From the NCBI GenBank assembly GCA_023393265.1, contig JAEWME010000269.1, forward strand, positions 1-7,080: a stretch of 7,080 nt of DNA. Direction: 5' to 3'. Below, piece by piece: positions 1 to 6,687 of the stretch (its first letter is position 1; each line of letters starts with the position of its first letter). The position numbers and the translations under genes were made by a program. The stretch comes from Bacteroidota bacterium. GTDB lineage: Bacteria; Bacteroidota; Bacteroidia; Bacteroidales; Prolixibacteraceae. The notes under the pieces were generated by a model. The model saw only the letters and a program-made list of their open reading frames with translations, was not told where the DNA came from and did not search any database.

Positions 1-640
1 AGGCTCGGTTGCAGCGCCAGCGGCAGGACTGCATTTCACCGAAAATGTTTTTGCCGACCTCAAAGCCAAAGGCCACAAACTGGCCGAACTGACATTGCAC
101 GTGGGCGCCGGAACGTTTCAGCCCGTAAAAAGCGAGACCATCTCGGGTCACCCGATGCACTCGGAGCATTTCTACATTTCGAGAAGTTTCCTCCAAAAAA
201 TCATCCTTCATTCAGGAAAAAAGATTGCGGTGGGCACCACCTCGGTCAGAACACTGGAAAGTCTTTATTGGCTGGGCGTACAGGCAAAAACAAATCCTGA
301 AATACATCCCGAAAACCTGCATATTTCGCAATGGGAAGCCTACGAACAGGAAGAAACCGGGATTTCGACGCAAATGGCGCTGGAAGCCTTGCTGCAATTG
401 ATGGACATGCTGCGAACCGATTATCTTTCTGCATCAACGCAAATCATCATTGCTCCAGGCTACACGTTCCGGATCGTTGACGGGCTGATTACCAATTTTC
501 ACCAACCGCAAAGCACACTTTTGCTGCTGATTTCAGCTTATTTGGGTGACGAATGGCGGAAAATATACGACCATGCACTGGCAAATGGTTACCGTTTTCT
601 TAGTTACGGCGACAGCAACCTGTATCTTCGGGATATGTAG
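1..640 (+). CDS. queA: S-adenosylmethionine:tRNA ribosyltransferase-isomerase (QueA family), 5'-truncated by window edge
   Basis: QueA transfers and isomerises the ribosyl moiety of S-adenosylmethionine onto 7-aminomethyl-7-deazaguanine at the tRNA wobble position, giving epoxyqueuosine in the cytosol. The frame is open from base 2, so about 212 C-terminal residues are present and the N-terminal part lies outside the window. Family motifs appear in order: GSVAAPAAGLHFT (from base 2), LHVGAGTFQPV (about 95-130), MHSEH, AVGTTSVRTLES (about 230-262), APGYTFRIVDGLITNFH (452-502), the serine/leucine-rich STLLLLISA, and the terminal YRFLSYGD. Between RTLES and APGY there are 63 residues, whereas I recall about 21 in E. 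coli QueA. This is therefore a long, divergent form of the kind I associate with Bacteroidota. Membership in the family is clear; whether this copy is the main QueA or a paralog with another substrate cannot be decided here. Confidence 0.9.
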   Translation, partial: GSVAAPAAGLHFTENVFADLKAKGHKLAELTLHVGAGTFQPVKSETISGHPMHSEHFYISRSFLQKIILHSGKKIAVGTTSVRTLESLYWLGVQAKTNPEIHPENLHISQWEAYEQEETGISTQMALEALLQLMDMLRTDYLSASTQIIIAPGYTFRIVDGLITNFHQPQSTLLLLISAYLGDEWRKIYDHALANGYRFLSYGDSNLYLRDM

Positions 641-717
641 CCAGATGAAAATCCAGTCTCAAATTTTTCTCTGACAAATATCAATTAGAGCATCGCGCCA
701 CATCTATTCAGAATTTG

Positions 718-725
718 TACATTTG
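718..725 (+). promoter_or_regulatory. Candidate Bacteroidota -7 promoter element (TACATTTG)
   Basis: TACATTTG matches the Bacteroidota sigma-factor consensus TAnnTTTG at every fixed position and lies in the non-coding gap after the QueA gene, about 70 bases before the start of the small membrane protein at 797. No clear TTTG (-33) partner is visible around 690-700, so the call rests on the -7 box alone. If real, it would start transcription near 730 and serve the small gene, and perhaps the hem genes behind it. Confidence 0.3.
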
Positions 726-796
726 CCTCTCGATTTGTTGAAGGTGAATGAGATTCCATCGCAATTCGAAAATTAATTTACTTAAAACTAACGAAC

Positions 797-1165
797 GTGT
801 TTTTTCTAGGTCTGTTATCAACACCACTACCCTATTTACTGCTGGCCGCATTTTATTTTTTCGGCTTTGCAATGGGTGTGTTCAATAGCAGCAACGGAGA
901 AGAAACCGGTGCTGAACTTGCCTCAGTCACCATCCAGGCTGAAACCAAAGAAAAAATTACTGAAGAAAGCACCTATTATATTCAGGTAAATCGCGACATT
1001 CAGCAACATTACACAAGCGAATCGCTGAATACAGAAAATACTGCAATTTTATTTATTCCGCCCGATACCGGGACTTCGGTTTTCAGGCATTCCAGAGAAA
1101 AAAATCATTACGAATATCTGTTCTCCGGATTTCTTTTCTCGCGGCCACCGCCCGCAACTTGCTAG
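797..1165 (+). CDS. Unrecognised small single-span membrane protein
   Basis: I do not recognise this 122-residue protein. It begins at a GTG codon; the frame is open upstream only to a stop at 749-751 and has no ATG before the one inside the membrane segment. Residues about 4-29 form one strongly hydrophobic stretch (LGLLSTPLPYLLLAAFYFF and on), which suggests a membrane anchor or uncleaved signal. The rest is hydrophilic and rich in Glu, Thr, Ser and Tyr, without cysteine motifs, and it ends in an aromatic segment followed by SRPPPATC. A single transmembrane helix with a soluble tail is the simplest reading. It sits alone between queA and hemA, with a candidate promoter before it and 123 bases after it, so a shared transcript with hemA is possible but unproven. 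The clear hydrophobic-then-polar layout argues for a real gene over a chance ORF. The exact start is uncertain. Confidence 0.55.
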   Translation: MFFLGLLSTPLPYLLLAAFYFFGFAMGVFNSSNGEETGAELASVTIQAETKEKITEESTYYIQVNRDIQQHYTSESLNTENTAILFIPPDTGTSVFRHSREKNHYEYLFSGFLFSRPPPATC

Positions 1166-1172
1166 CAAAAAC

Positions 1173-1225
1173 GTCTTTGAATCCAAAGATTTCAAAGTCC
1201 TGTAATTTTAGAGCTTTTTAACAGG
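1173..1225 (+). promoter_or_regulatory. Structured leader upstream of hemA with two mutually exclusive hairpins
   Basis: CTTTGAA at 1175-1181 is exactly complementary to TTCAAAG at 1191-1197, giving a 7-bp stem with a 9-base loop. The same left arm can instead pair as TCTTTG (1174-1179) with CAAAGA (1184-1189), a 6-bp stem with a 4-base loop. The two pairings cannot coexist. Downstream, CCTGT (1199-1203) can pair with ACAGG (1221-1225). TTTG at 1176-1179 and TAATTTTA at 1203-1210 also resemble weak -33 and -7 promoter boxes 23 bases apart, so the segment could be a promoter with an operator dyad instead of an RNA switch. The stems are short and A/T-rich, and function is an inference. Confidence 0.25.
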
Positions 1226-1244
1226 CCCGGTTACAACTTATTTT

Positions 1245-1262
1245 ATGCAAAATTGTTTTTGA
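1245..1262 (+). other. Five-codon mini-ORF (MQNCF) in the hemA leader
   Basis: An ATG at 1245 opens a five-codon frame that stops at TGA 1260-1262, 26 bases before the hemA ATG. It sits inside TTATTTTATGC (1238-1248), an 11-base sequence repeated exactly at 1282-1292 around the true hemA start. The identical start context means ribosomes might initiate at both sites, but an ORF this short can arise by chance, and no coding evidence exists beyond the duplicated context. Confidence 0.15.
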
Positions 1263-1288
1263 TTAGCAATCCTGATAAAGATTATTTT

Positions 1289-2545
1289 ATGCTTGGGGTG
1301 ATAGGCATTAGCTATAAAACAGCGCCACTGGAAATCCGTGAAAATTTTTCATTTTCTAAAAATGACATTGTCCCGTTTTCTGAGCTGCTTCAGAAGGAAA
1401 CCGATATTTCCGATATGGTCCTGATTTCGACCTGCAACCGTACTGAAATCTATTTTTCGCAAGACAAACACGACAGTCAAACTGCTTTTGAACTGGTTTA
1501 CGAGGTTATAAAAAAATACAAAGAAATAGCCGACCATTGCTGGCACTATTTCTACCACCGGTCGAATGCAGGCGCGGTACGGCACTTGTTCGAAGTTGTT
1601 TCGGGCCTCGATTCGCTGATCATCGGCGAAGACCAAATTATTGGACAAGTGAAAGAAGCATACATTACTTGTACAGAACTGGCCCTGACCGACGCCGTTT
1701 TGATGCGCCTTTTCCAAAAGTCGTTTGAAGCAGGTAAGCGTGTCAGAACCGAAACTGGCATCAAACTGGGCATCACTTCGGTGAGCAGCGCTGCGGTTGA
1801 AACCTGCGCCACACTGTTGAACGGAGTGAGCGATAAGACCGTTTTGCTGATCGGAACCGGAGAAACAGGCAACCTGGCACTCCAGAATATTTACAAAAAA
1901 GGCGTGCGGCAGATTGCTGTCACCAACCGGACGATGGAAAAAGCCGAAAAAACAGCCGCTAAATACGATGGAATGGCTATTCCGTTCGACTCACTTTCAA
2001 AATACCTGCATGGATTTGATATTATCATGGTAGCAACAGCTTCACAGGAACCAATAATCACTGAAGAAATGGTACGGGAAGGGAAAAAAATCAGGCCTGA
2101 CCACAAGCAGGTGTTCATCGACTTATCGGTTCCAAGAAATGTAGAGGCCGGTGTTGCCGAAATTTCGAATACTGAGGTGCTTTGTGTCGACGACCTTCAG
2201 GAAATCGTAAAACAAACAACAGAAAAGAAAAAGGAAGCTGCCGAAAAAGCAAGAATCATCCTTGATGAAGTTGTTGGCGATTTCAATGAATGGCTTGCCA
2301 GCCGCTCACTTCGTCCGGCCATCAACACGATCACCACCAATCTGCAAACAATCAATCAGGAAGAACTGGCTACTTACAGAAAGCTTAGCACGCCGGAAAT
2401 GCAAAGCCTGGTTGACGATTATGCACAACATTTGACCCAACGTTACACCCGACTGCTGATAAAAAACCTGAAAAGCCTCACAGATAACGGGAAAAATATT
2501 GATTCACTGAAAATCATCAACGATTTATTTAAATTCGTCGAATAA
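1289..2545 (+). CDS. hemA: Glutamyl-tRNA reductase
   Basis: HemA makes the first committed step of C5 tetrapyrrole synthesis: NADPH-dependent reduction of glutamyl-tRNA(Glu) to glutamate-1-semialdehyde. With the ATG at 1289 the protein is 418 residues, the usual size, and opens with the family's N-terminus MLGVIGISYKTAPLEIREN. A 12-codon extension to TTG at 1253 is possible but would precede the conserved start. The catalytic domain carries the nucleophile Cys49 in STCNRTE, His99 in VRHLFEVVSGLDSL, and the signature LIIGEDQIIGQVKEAY (110-125). The NADPH-binding domain shows VLLIGTGETG (185-194). The C-terminal helical dimerisation region contains FNEWLASRSLRPAI. It is the first gene of a hemA-C-D-B-L cluster and is 47 bases from hemC. 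HemA is often the controlled step in this pathway, and its leader here is structured. HemL, its usual channelling partner, is encoded at the end of the same cluster. Confidence 0.97.
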   Translation: MLGVIGISYKTAPLEIRENFSFSKNDIVPFSELLQKETDISDMVLISTCNRTEIYFSQDKHDSQTAFELVYEVIKKYKEIADHCWHYFYHRSNAGAVRHLFEVVSGLDSLIIGEDQIIGQVKEAYITCTELALTDAVLMRLFQKSFEAGKRVRTETGIKLGITSVSSAAVETCATLLNGVSDKTVLLIGTGETGNLALQNIYKKGVRQIAVTNRTMEKAEKTAAKYDGMAIPFDSLSKYLHGFDIIMVATASQEPIITEEMVREGKKIRPDHKQVFIDLSVPRNVEAGVAEISNTEVLCVDDLQEIVKQTTEKKKEAAEKARIILDEVVGDFNEWLASRSLRPAINTITTNLQTINQEELATYRKLSTPEMQSLVDDYAQHLTQRYTRLLIKNLKSLTDNGKNIDSLKIINDLFKFVE

Positions 2546-2552
2546 ATTTGCC

Positions 2553-2570
2553 GGACGCCCTGTCGCGTCT
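2553..2570 (+). other. GC-rich stem-loop in the hemA-hemC gap
   Basis: GACGC (2554-2558) is exactly complementary to GCGTC (2565-2569) across a 6-base loop, with a possible G-U closing pair at 2553/2570. It stands out because other gaps here are A/T-rich. No T-tract follows, so it does not look like an intrinsic terminator. It could stabilise or process the mRNA between hemA and hemC, or be a fragment of a dispersed palindromic repeat; neither can be shown from one copy. Confidence 0.3.
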
Positions 2571-2592
2571 GAGCATTCCTTGAATTCACTCA

Positions 2593-3531
2593 ATGAAGAA
2601 AAACATACGAATTGGTACTCGTGGCAGCCAACTTGCACTTTATCAGGCAAAAAAAGTAAAAGCTACGCTCGAAGAAATCTTTCCGGAGCTGAATGTGGAA
2701 CTGGAAATCATTAAAACAAAAGGTGATAAAATTCTGGATGTAGCCTTGTCAAAGATCGGAGATAAAGGTCTGTTTACCAAAGAAATTGAAGTAGCGCTGA
2801 TTGAAGGATCGGTTGATATTGCGGTTCACAGCCTGAAAGACCTGCCTACCAAATTACCTGAAGGTTTAAAACTTGGCGCGGTGCTGAAACGGGCAGAAGT
2901 GCGCGATGCACTGGTGAGCAAAAACGGGAAAAAACTGGCAGAACTTGAACCAGGTTCTGTGATTGCCACCTCAAGCCTGAGACGAATTGCAGGACTTCAA
3001 AAAGTCTACAAACAGTTTATCATCAAAGATATTCGCGGAAATGAAAACTCTCGCCTGAAAAAAATGGGAGAAGGTTATTGCGATGCGATGATTATGGCAA
3101 CGGCCGGGCTCCAGCGACTGGAACTGGATGAGTACATCACAGAAATTATCGATCCGGAAGTTATCATGCCGGCAGTCAGCCAGGGAGCTATTGCCATAGA
3201 AACCAGGCTAAACGATCCGGAAGTTGATGAATTGATGGCGCAAATTAACCACCAGGAAACATGGGATACAGTTGCTGCGGAACGTGCATTTCTGGGTTAT
3301 CTCGAAGGCGGCTGTCAGGTTCCGCTTGGGTGTTTTTCAACAGTTGAGGAAGGTGTTTTGACTATCAGCGGATTTGTTGCTTCAATCGACGGAAAGCAGT
3401 ACATTCGCGAGACCGTTTCAGGAGAAATAAGTCAGGGTGCCGAAATTGGTGTAACTTTGGCGAAGATGCTGCTCGATAAAGGAGCGCTTGAAATCCTGAA
3501 CCAAATTAAATCAACCAATATCACTCATTAA
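2593..3531 (+). CDS. hemC: Porphobilinogen deaminase (hydroxymethylbilane synthase)
   Basis: HemC joins four porphobilinogens head to tail into the linear tetrapyrrole hydroxymethylbilane, using a covalently bound dipyrromethane cofactor. The 312-residue length is typical. It opens with IRIGTRGSQLALYQA, which contains the conserved substrate-binding Arg10. The catalytic aspartate is Asp83 in VHSLKDLPT, and the SSLRR arginine pair that holds the growing chain's carboxylates follows near residue 130. The cofactor-attachment cysteine is Cys241 in LEGGCQVPLG, matching Cys242 of the E. coli enzyme. The three-domain order is intact and nothing is missing. The ATG at 2593 has no Shine-Dalgarno motif before it, as is usual for this phylum. 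The stop is only 6 bases before the hemD start, so translation of the two is probably coupled and the unstable product can pass straight to HemD. Confidence 0.97.
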   Translation: MKKNIRIGTRGSQLALYQAKKVKATLEEIFPELNVELEIIKTKGDKILDVALSKIGDKGLFTKEIEVALIEGSVDIAVHSLKDLPTKLPEGLKLGAVLKRAEVRDALVSKNGKKLAELEPGSVIATSSLRRIAGLQKVYKQFIIKDIRGNENSRLKKMGEGYCDAMIMATAGLQRLELDEYITEIIDPEVIMPAVSQGAIAIETRLNDPEVDELMAQINHQETWDTVAAERAFLGYLEGGCQVPLGCFSTVEEGVLTISGFVASIDGKQYIRETVSGEISQGAEIGVTLAKMLLDKGALEILNQIKSTNITH

Positions 3532-3537
3532 ACACGA

Positions 3538-4308
3538 ATGAGCAAAATACTCGAAAACAAAGTATTCATTTCCACCCGACCAGCAGGACAATCAGCCGAA
3601 CTCGAAAATCTACTTACAGAAGAGTCTGCAACTTTACTGTCGATGCCAACCATTGATGTAAAGCCACTGCAGCTTGACGATTTTGGAATTACCCAGCTTA
3701 AGAACCTCGACAAATTCAACTGGATTGTCTTCACCAGTCCAAACGGACTTCGGTATTTTTTCGACCGCCTGTTTGAAATTCAGAATAACTATGGACTTCC
3801 GGAACACCTGAAAATTGCGGTAGTTGGCAAAAAAACGGCAGCTCATCTGGAATGCTACGGAACGTCGGCCGAGTTCATCAACCTGGGAAATACAGCAGAA
3901 GACTTTGTTGCCGATTTCTATAACCGGGTGAACCCGGGCGAAAGGGTTCTTTTCCCAATCGGGAACCTGGCTCGGACAGTAATAGAAGACAAGCTTGCTA
4001 AAAAAGTTGATTGCGTGCGGGTTTTGTTTTACGAAACCGTCATGCCCGAAATAATAAACAACGATATCCTGACACGGATTATCAACGACGAATATGATAT
4101 GATTGTGCTGACCAGCCCGTCGGGCTGCGACAACCTGGTGGCTGTTCTTGGTGGCAAAACTGACCTGACCAAATTACGACTGGTTTGCATTGGACAGACA
4201 ACTACCGCCGAAGTGATCAGAAACGGACTTGAACCGCTTATCACAGCAGCAACGGCCAACTCACAGGGAATTTTTACAGCCATTGTCAATTATTTTCAGA
4301 AGAAATAA
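3538..4308 (+). CDS. hemD: Uroporphyrinogen-III synthase
   Basis: HemD cyclises hydroxymethylbilane with inversion of ring D to give uroporphyrinogen III, the common precursor of heme, siroheme and cobalamin. The family diverges strongly, so the call rests on pattern and context. Visible marks are the N-terminal FISTRPAGQS (10-19), the first-domain turn FTSPNGLRYFF (about 65-75), VVGKKTAAHLECYG, LFPIGNLA, the second-domain LTSPSGCDNL (about 191-200), and CIGQTTTAEVIRNG (217-230), a stretch that contributes to the active-site cleft in the family. These describe the usual two alpha/beta domains. The 256-residue length fits a stand-alone enzyme, not a fusion with a methyltransferase or HemC. It lies 6 bases after hemC and 16 before hemB, clearly within one transcription unit. 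Confidence 0.93.
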   Translation: MSKILENKVFISTRPAGQSAELENLLTEESATLLSMPTIDVKPLQLDDFGITQLKNLDKFNWIVFTSPNGLRYFFDRLFEIQNNYGLPEHLKIAVVGKKTAAHLECYGTSAEFINLGNTAEDFVADFYNRVNPGERVLFPIGNLARTVIEDKLAKKVDCVRVLFYETVMPEIINNDILTRIINDEYDMIVLTSPSGCDNLVAVLGGKTDLTKLRLVCIGQTTTAEVIRNGLEPLITAATANSQGIFTAIVNYFQKK

Positions 4309-4324
4309 TTAAAAAATTATAGCC

Positions 4325-5293
4325 ATGTCTTTTCCAATTACACGACTCAGGAGATTGAGACAAACCCCCGTTTTAAGAAATTTGGTCCGCGAAACAGTTT
4401 TGACCCGCGACGACCTGATTATGCCACTCTTCGTTTGTCCGGGAACCAATGTAAGAATCCCTATTTCATCCATGCCGGGAAACTACAACCTTTCGGTCGA
4501 TTTGCTGGTTGAAGAATGTAAAAGACTTTATGGTCTGGGTATTCAGGCTATTTTACTGTTTGGTATTCCTGAACACAAGGACGAACACGGACTCGTTGCC
4601 TGCGAACACAACGGGATTGTACAACAAGCCGTTCGTGCCATCAAGGCAGCTTTGCCCGACCTGTATATCATTGCCGATATTTGCAACTGCGAATACACTG
4701 TTCACGGGCATTGCGGAACCATTGTTGATGGCGATGTTCACAACGACCTCACGCTGGTTACGCTGGCCAAGCAATCGGTTTCTCTGGCGCAGGAAGGTGT
4801 CGACATGGTTGCTCCGAGCGACATGATGGACGGCCGCGTAGGCGCCATCCGGAAAGCGCTTGATGAAAACGGGTTCTATAACCTGCCAATTATGGCCTAT
4901 TCAGCAAAATATGCTTCGGCTTTCTACGGACCATTCCGCGAAGCTGCCGACAGTGCTCCAAAATTCGGTAACCGCGCCACTTACCAAATGGATCCGGCAA
5001 ACTCGAATGAGGCCTTACGCGAAGTGGCGCTCGACATCGAAGAAGGAGCCGATATCGTGATGGTGAAGCCGGCGCTGAGCTATCTCGACATTATCCAGCG
5101 GGTAAAAACCAACTTCAATATTCCAATTGCAGCCTATAATGTGAGCGGCGAATACGCCATGGTAAAAGCTGCCGGAGCCAACGGATGGATCGACGAAAAG
5201 CGCATGGTCCGCGAAATTCTCACATCCATCAAACGTGCCGGTTCTGATATCATCATCACTTACCACGCACAGGAAATAGTGAAAGAGTTATAA
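4325..5293 (+). CDS. hemB: Delta-aminolevulinic acid dehydratase (porphobilinogen synthase), zinc type
   Basis: HemB condenses two 5-aminolevulinates into porphobilinogen as a homo-octamer of TIM barrels. The 322-residue protein begins with the usual arm RLRRLRQTPVLRNLVRET. The two Schiff-base lysines are Lys195 in MAYSAKYASAFYGPFREA and Lys248 in IVMVKPALSYLD. Cys120, Cys122 and Cys130 in ICNCEYTVHGHCG form the three-cysteine catalytic zinc site, so this is the zinc-dependent form and not the aspartate-bearing magnesium form. The C-terminal VSGEYAMVKAAGANGW is also conserved. The ATG follows an A/T-rich 16-base spacer after hemD. In pathway order HemB acts before HemC and HemD, although its gene comes after them. 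A 95-base gap separates it from hemL. Confidence 0.97.
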   Translation: MSFPITRLRRLRQTPVLRNLVRETVLTRDDLIMPLFVCPGTNVRIPISSMPGNYNLSVDLLVEECKRLYGLGIQAILLFGIPEHKDEHGLVACEHNGIVQQAVRAIKAALPDLYIIADICNCEYTVHGHCGTIVDGDVHNDLTLVTLAKQSVSLAQEGVDMVAPSDMMDGRVGAIRKALDENGFYNLPIMAYSAKYASAFYGPFREAADSAPKFGNRATYQMDPANSNEALREVALDIEEGADIVMVKPALSYLDIIQRVKTNFNIPIAAYNVSGEYAMVKAAGANGWIDEKRMVREILTSIKRAGSDIIITYHAQEIVKEL

Positions 5294-5337
5294 TGGCATG
5301 GAGCAAGCTAAAGTCGCAGTGTTCAGTCTCAGTTTGA

Positions 5338-5360
5338 GGGAACATGCAACTTGTTTTCCC
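5338..5360 (+). other. Imperfect hairpin in the hemB-hemL gap
   Basis: GGGAACA (5338-5344) can pair with TGTTTTCCC (5352-5360) if two Ts on the right arm are bulged, giving 7 pairs around a 7-base loop. A smaller stem, CTCA (5328-5331) with TGAG (5335-5338), touches its left edge. No T-run follows, so it is not a standard terminator. The gap is 95 bases, long compared with those inside the cluster, and could hold a processing site or a separate hemL promoter, but I found no convincing TAnnTTTG box in it. Confidence 0.2.
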
Positions 5361-5388
5361 GTAACTCGCAATAATTAAAAAGAAAATC

Positions 5389-6687
5389 ATGAAAAATTAC
5401 ACCCAGAGCATAGCTGCTTTTCAGGAAGCACAAAAACATATTCCCGGCGGAGTGAATTCACCGGTGCGTTCGTTTAAAAGTGTTGGCGGAGATCCATTGT
5501 TTATCGCCAGCGCCAAAGGAGCAAAGGTATTCGACATCGACGGGCACGAATACATCGACTATGTTGGTTCTTGGGGACCGATGATTCTGGGACATGCCCA
5601 TCCGGATGTGGTGATGGCTATCCAGAAAACGGCAGCAAAAGGGGCCAGTTTTGGCGCTCCTACCCTGCTTGAAACTGAGATGGCTCAGCAAATCAAAAAA
5701 ATGGTGCCGTCGGTTGACAGTGTGCGCATGGTGAATTCAGGAACCGAAGCTACCATGAGCGCTTTGCGACTCGCCCGTGGCTACACCCGCCGCGAACTGG
5801 TTGTAAAATTTGAAGGATGCTATCACGGGCACAACGACAGTTTCCTGATTAAAGCAGGTTCGGGTGCACTGACGCTCGGAACACCCAATTCGCCGGGCGT
5901 AACTTCAGGAACGGCAAAAGATACGCTGATTGCTGGCTATAACGACCTTGGATCAGTAAAAGAACTTTTTACCAAATATAACGAGCAGATTGCAGCCGTT
6001 ATTCTCGAACCGGTGGTTGGCAACATGGGCGTTGTCATACCCCAGCCCGGATTTTTGCAGGGTCTCCGCGACCTTTGCACGCAATATGGCGCAGTGTTGA
6101 TTTTCGACGAGGTGATGACCGGCTTCCGCTTATCAAAAGGTGGCGCACAAACCCGGTTTGGCATCACGCCAGATTTGTCGACTTTTGGGAAGATTATTGG
6201 CGGCGGATTGCCTGTTGGCGCTTATGGCGGCAAGCAGGAGATCATGGATATGCTGGCACCAAAAGGTCCGGTTTACCAGGCAGGTACACTCTCCGGAAAC
6301 CCACTTGCAATGTCTGCCGGACTGACTACCCTGAAAATTCTGGAAGAGACCGACGGGTTCTATGAAATGCTCGAAGAAAAATCGGCCCGTCTGGAAGAAG
6401 GAATCAGAAAATGCTTGTCTGACCTTAATTTTCCGGGCATTGTAAACCGCGTGGGATCGATGTTTACACTTTTCTTCACCGATGGAGATCAGGTTAATTC
6501 GTATGCCGATGCCTGCAAGTGCGACACGGCCGCTTACGGCAAATTTTTCAAAATGTCGCTCGATAGCGGCATATACCTGGCACCCTCGCAATTTGAAGCC
6601 GGATTTATGTCGGCCGCCCATACCACAAAAAAAATTGACAAAACCATTGAGGCCACTTATGACGCGTTGAAAGCGCTGAAAGGGTGA
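5389..6687 (+). CDS. hemL: Glutamate-1-semialdehyde 2,1-aminomutase
   Basis: HemL moves the amino group of glutamate-1-semialdehyde from C2 to C1, producing 5-aminolevulinate with pyridoxal phosphate. The 432-residue protein is a class III (fold type I) aminotransferase relative of normal length. It shows the HemL-specific N-terminus IPGGVNSPVRSF, the cofactor phosphate-binding NSGTEATMSALRLARG, and the HYHG-type segment CYHGHNDSFL. The mobile gating loop GSGALTLGTPNSPGV follows, then Asp240 in FDEVMTGFR, which contacts the pyridine nitrogen, and the Schiff-base Lys268 in STFGKIIGGGLPVGAYGG. GTLSGNPLAMSAG follows. These loop and N-terminal motifs separate it from general aminotransferases. 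The ATG at 5389 follows an A-rich leader (AATTAAAAAGAAAATC). Together with hemA it supplies aminolevulinate, so the cluster needs no 5-aminolevulinate synthase. Confidence 0.97.
   Translation: MKNYTQSIAAFQEAQKHIPGGVNSPVRSFKSVGGDPLFIASAKGAKVFDIDGHEYIDYVGSWGPMILGHAHPDVVMAIQKTAAKGASFGAPTLLETEMAQQIKKMVPSVDSVRMVNSGTEATMSALRLARGYTRRELVVKFEGCYHGHNDSFLIKAGSGALTLGTPNSPGVTSGTAKDTLIAGYNDLGSVKELFTKYNEQIAAVILEPVVGNMGVVIPQPGFLQGLRDLCTQYGAVLIFDEVMTGFRLSKGGAQTRFGITPDLSTFGKIIGGGLPVGAYGGKQEIMDMLAPKGPVYQAGTLSGNPLAMSAGLTTLKILEETDGFYEMLEEKSARLEEGIRKCLSDLNFPGIVNRVGSMFTLFFTDGDQVNSYADACKCDTAAYGKFFKMSLDSGIYLAPSQFEAGFMSAAHTTKKIDKTIEATYDALKALKG

Noticed and set aside
641..796. Intrinsic terminator for the queA gene
   Set aside because: I found only A/T pairing such as GAAAA with TTTTC around 647-669, with no GC-rich stem followed by a T-run.
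1253..1288. N-terminal 12-codon extension of HemA from a TTG codon
   Set aside because: The conserved family N-terminus begins at the ATG at 1289; the extension (FLISNPDKDYF) matches nothing expected, and TTG is a poor start.
1166..1288. Cobalamin or other known riboswitch before hemA
   Set aside because: The 123-base gap is too short for a cobalamin riboswitch and shows no B12-box-like sequence; only small local hairpins are visible.
1349..1872. Two overlapping antisense frames (1349-1717 and 1552-1872) opposite hemA
   Set aside because: The sense strand encodes conserved HemA motifs throughout; the antisense products look composition-driven and have no plausible start context.
6133..6621. 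Antisense open frame of 162 codons inside hemL
   Set aside because: It lies wholly opposite the strongly conserved hemL frame, and its translation has no recognisable motif. Long antisense frames arise from the codon bias of the sense gene.
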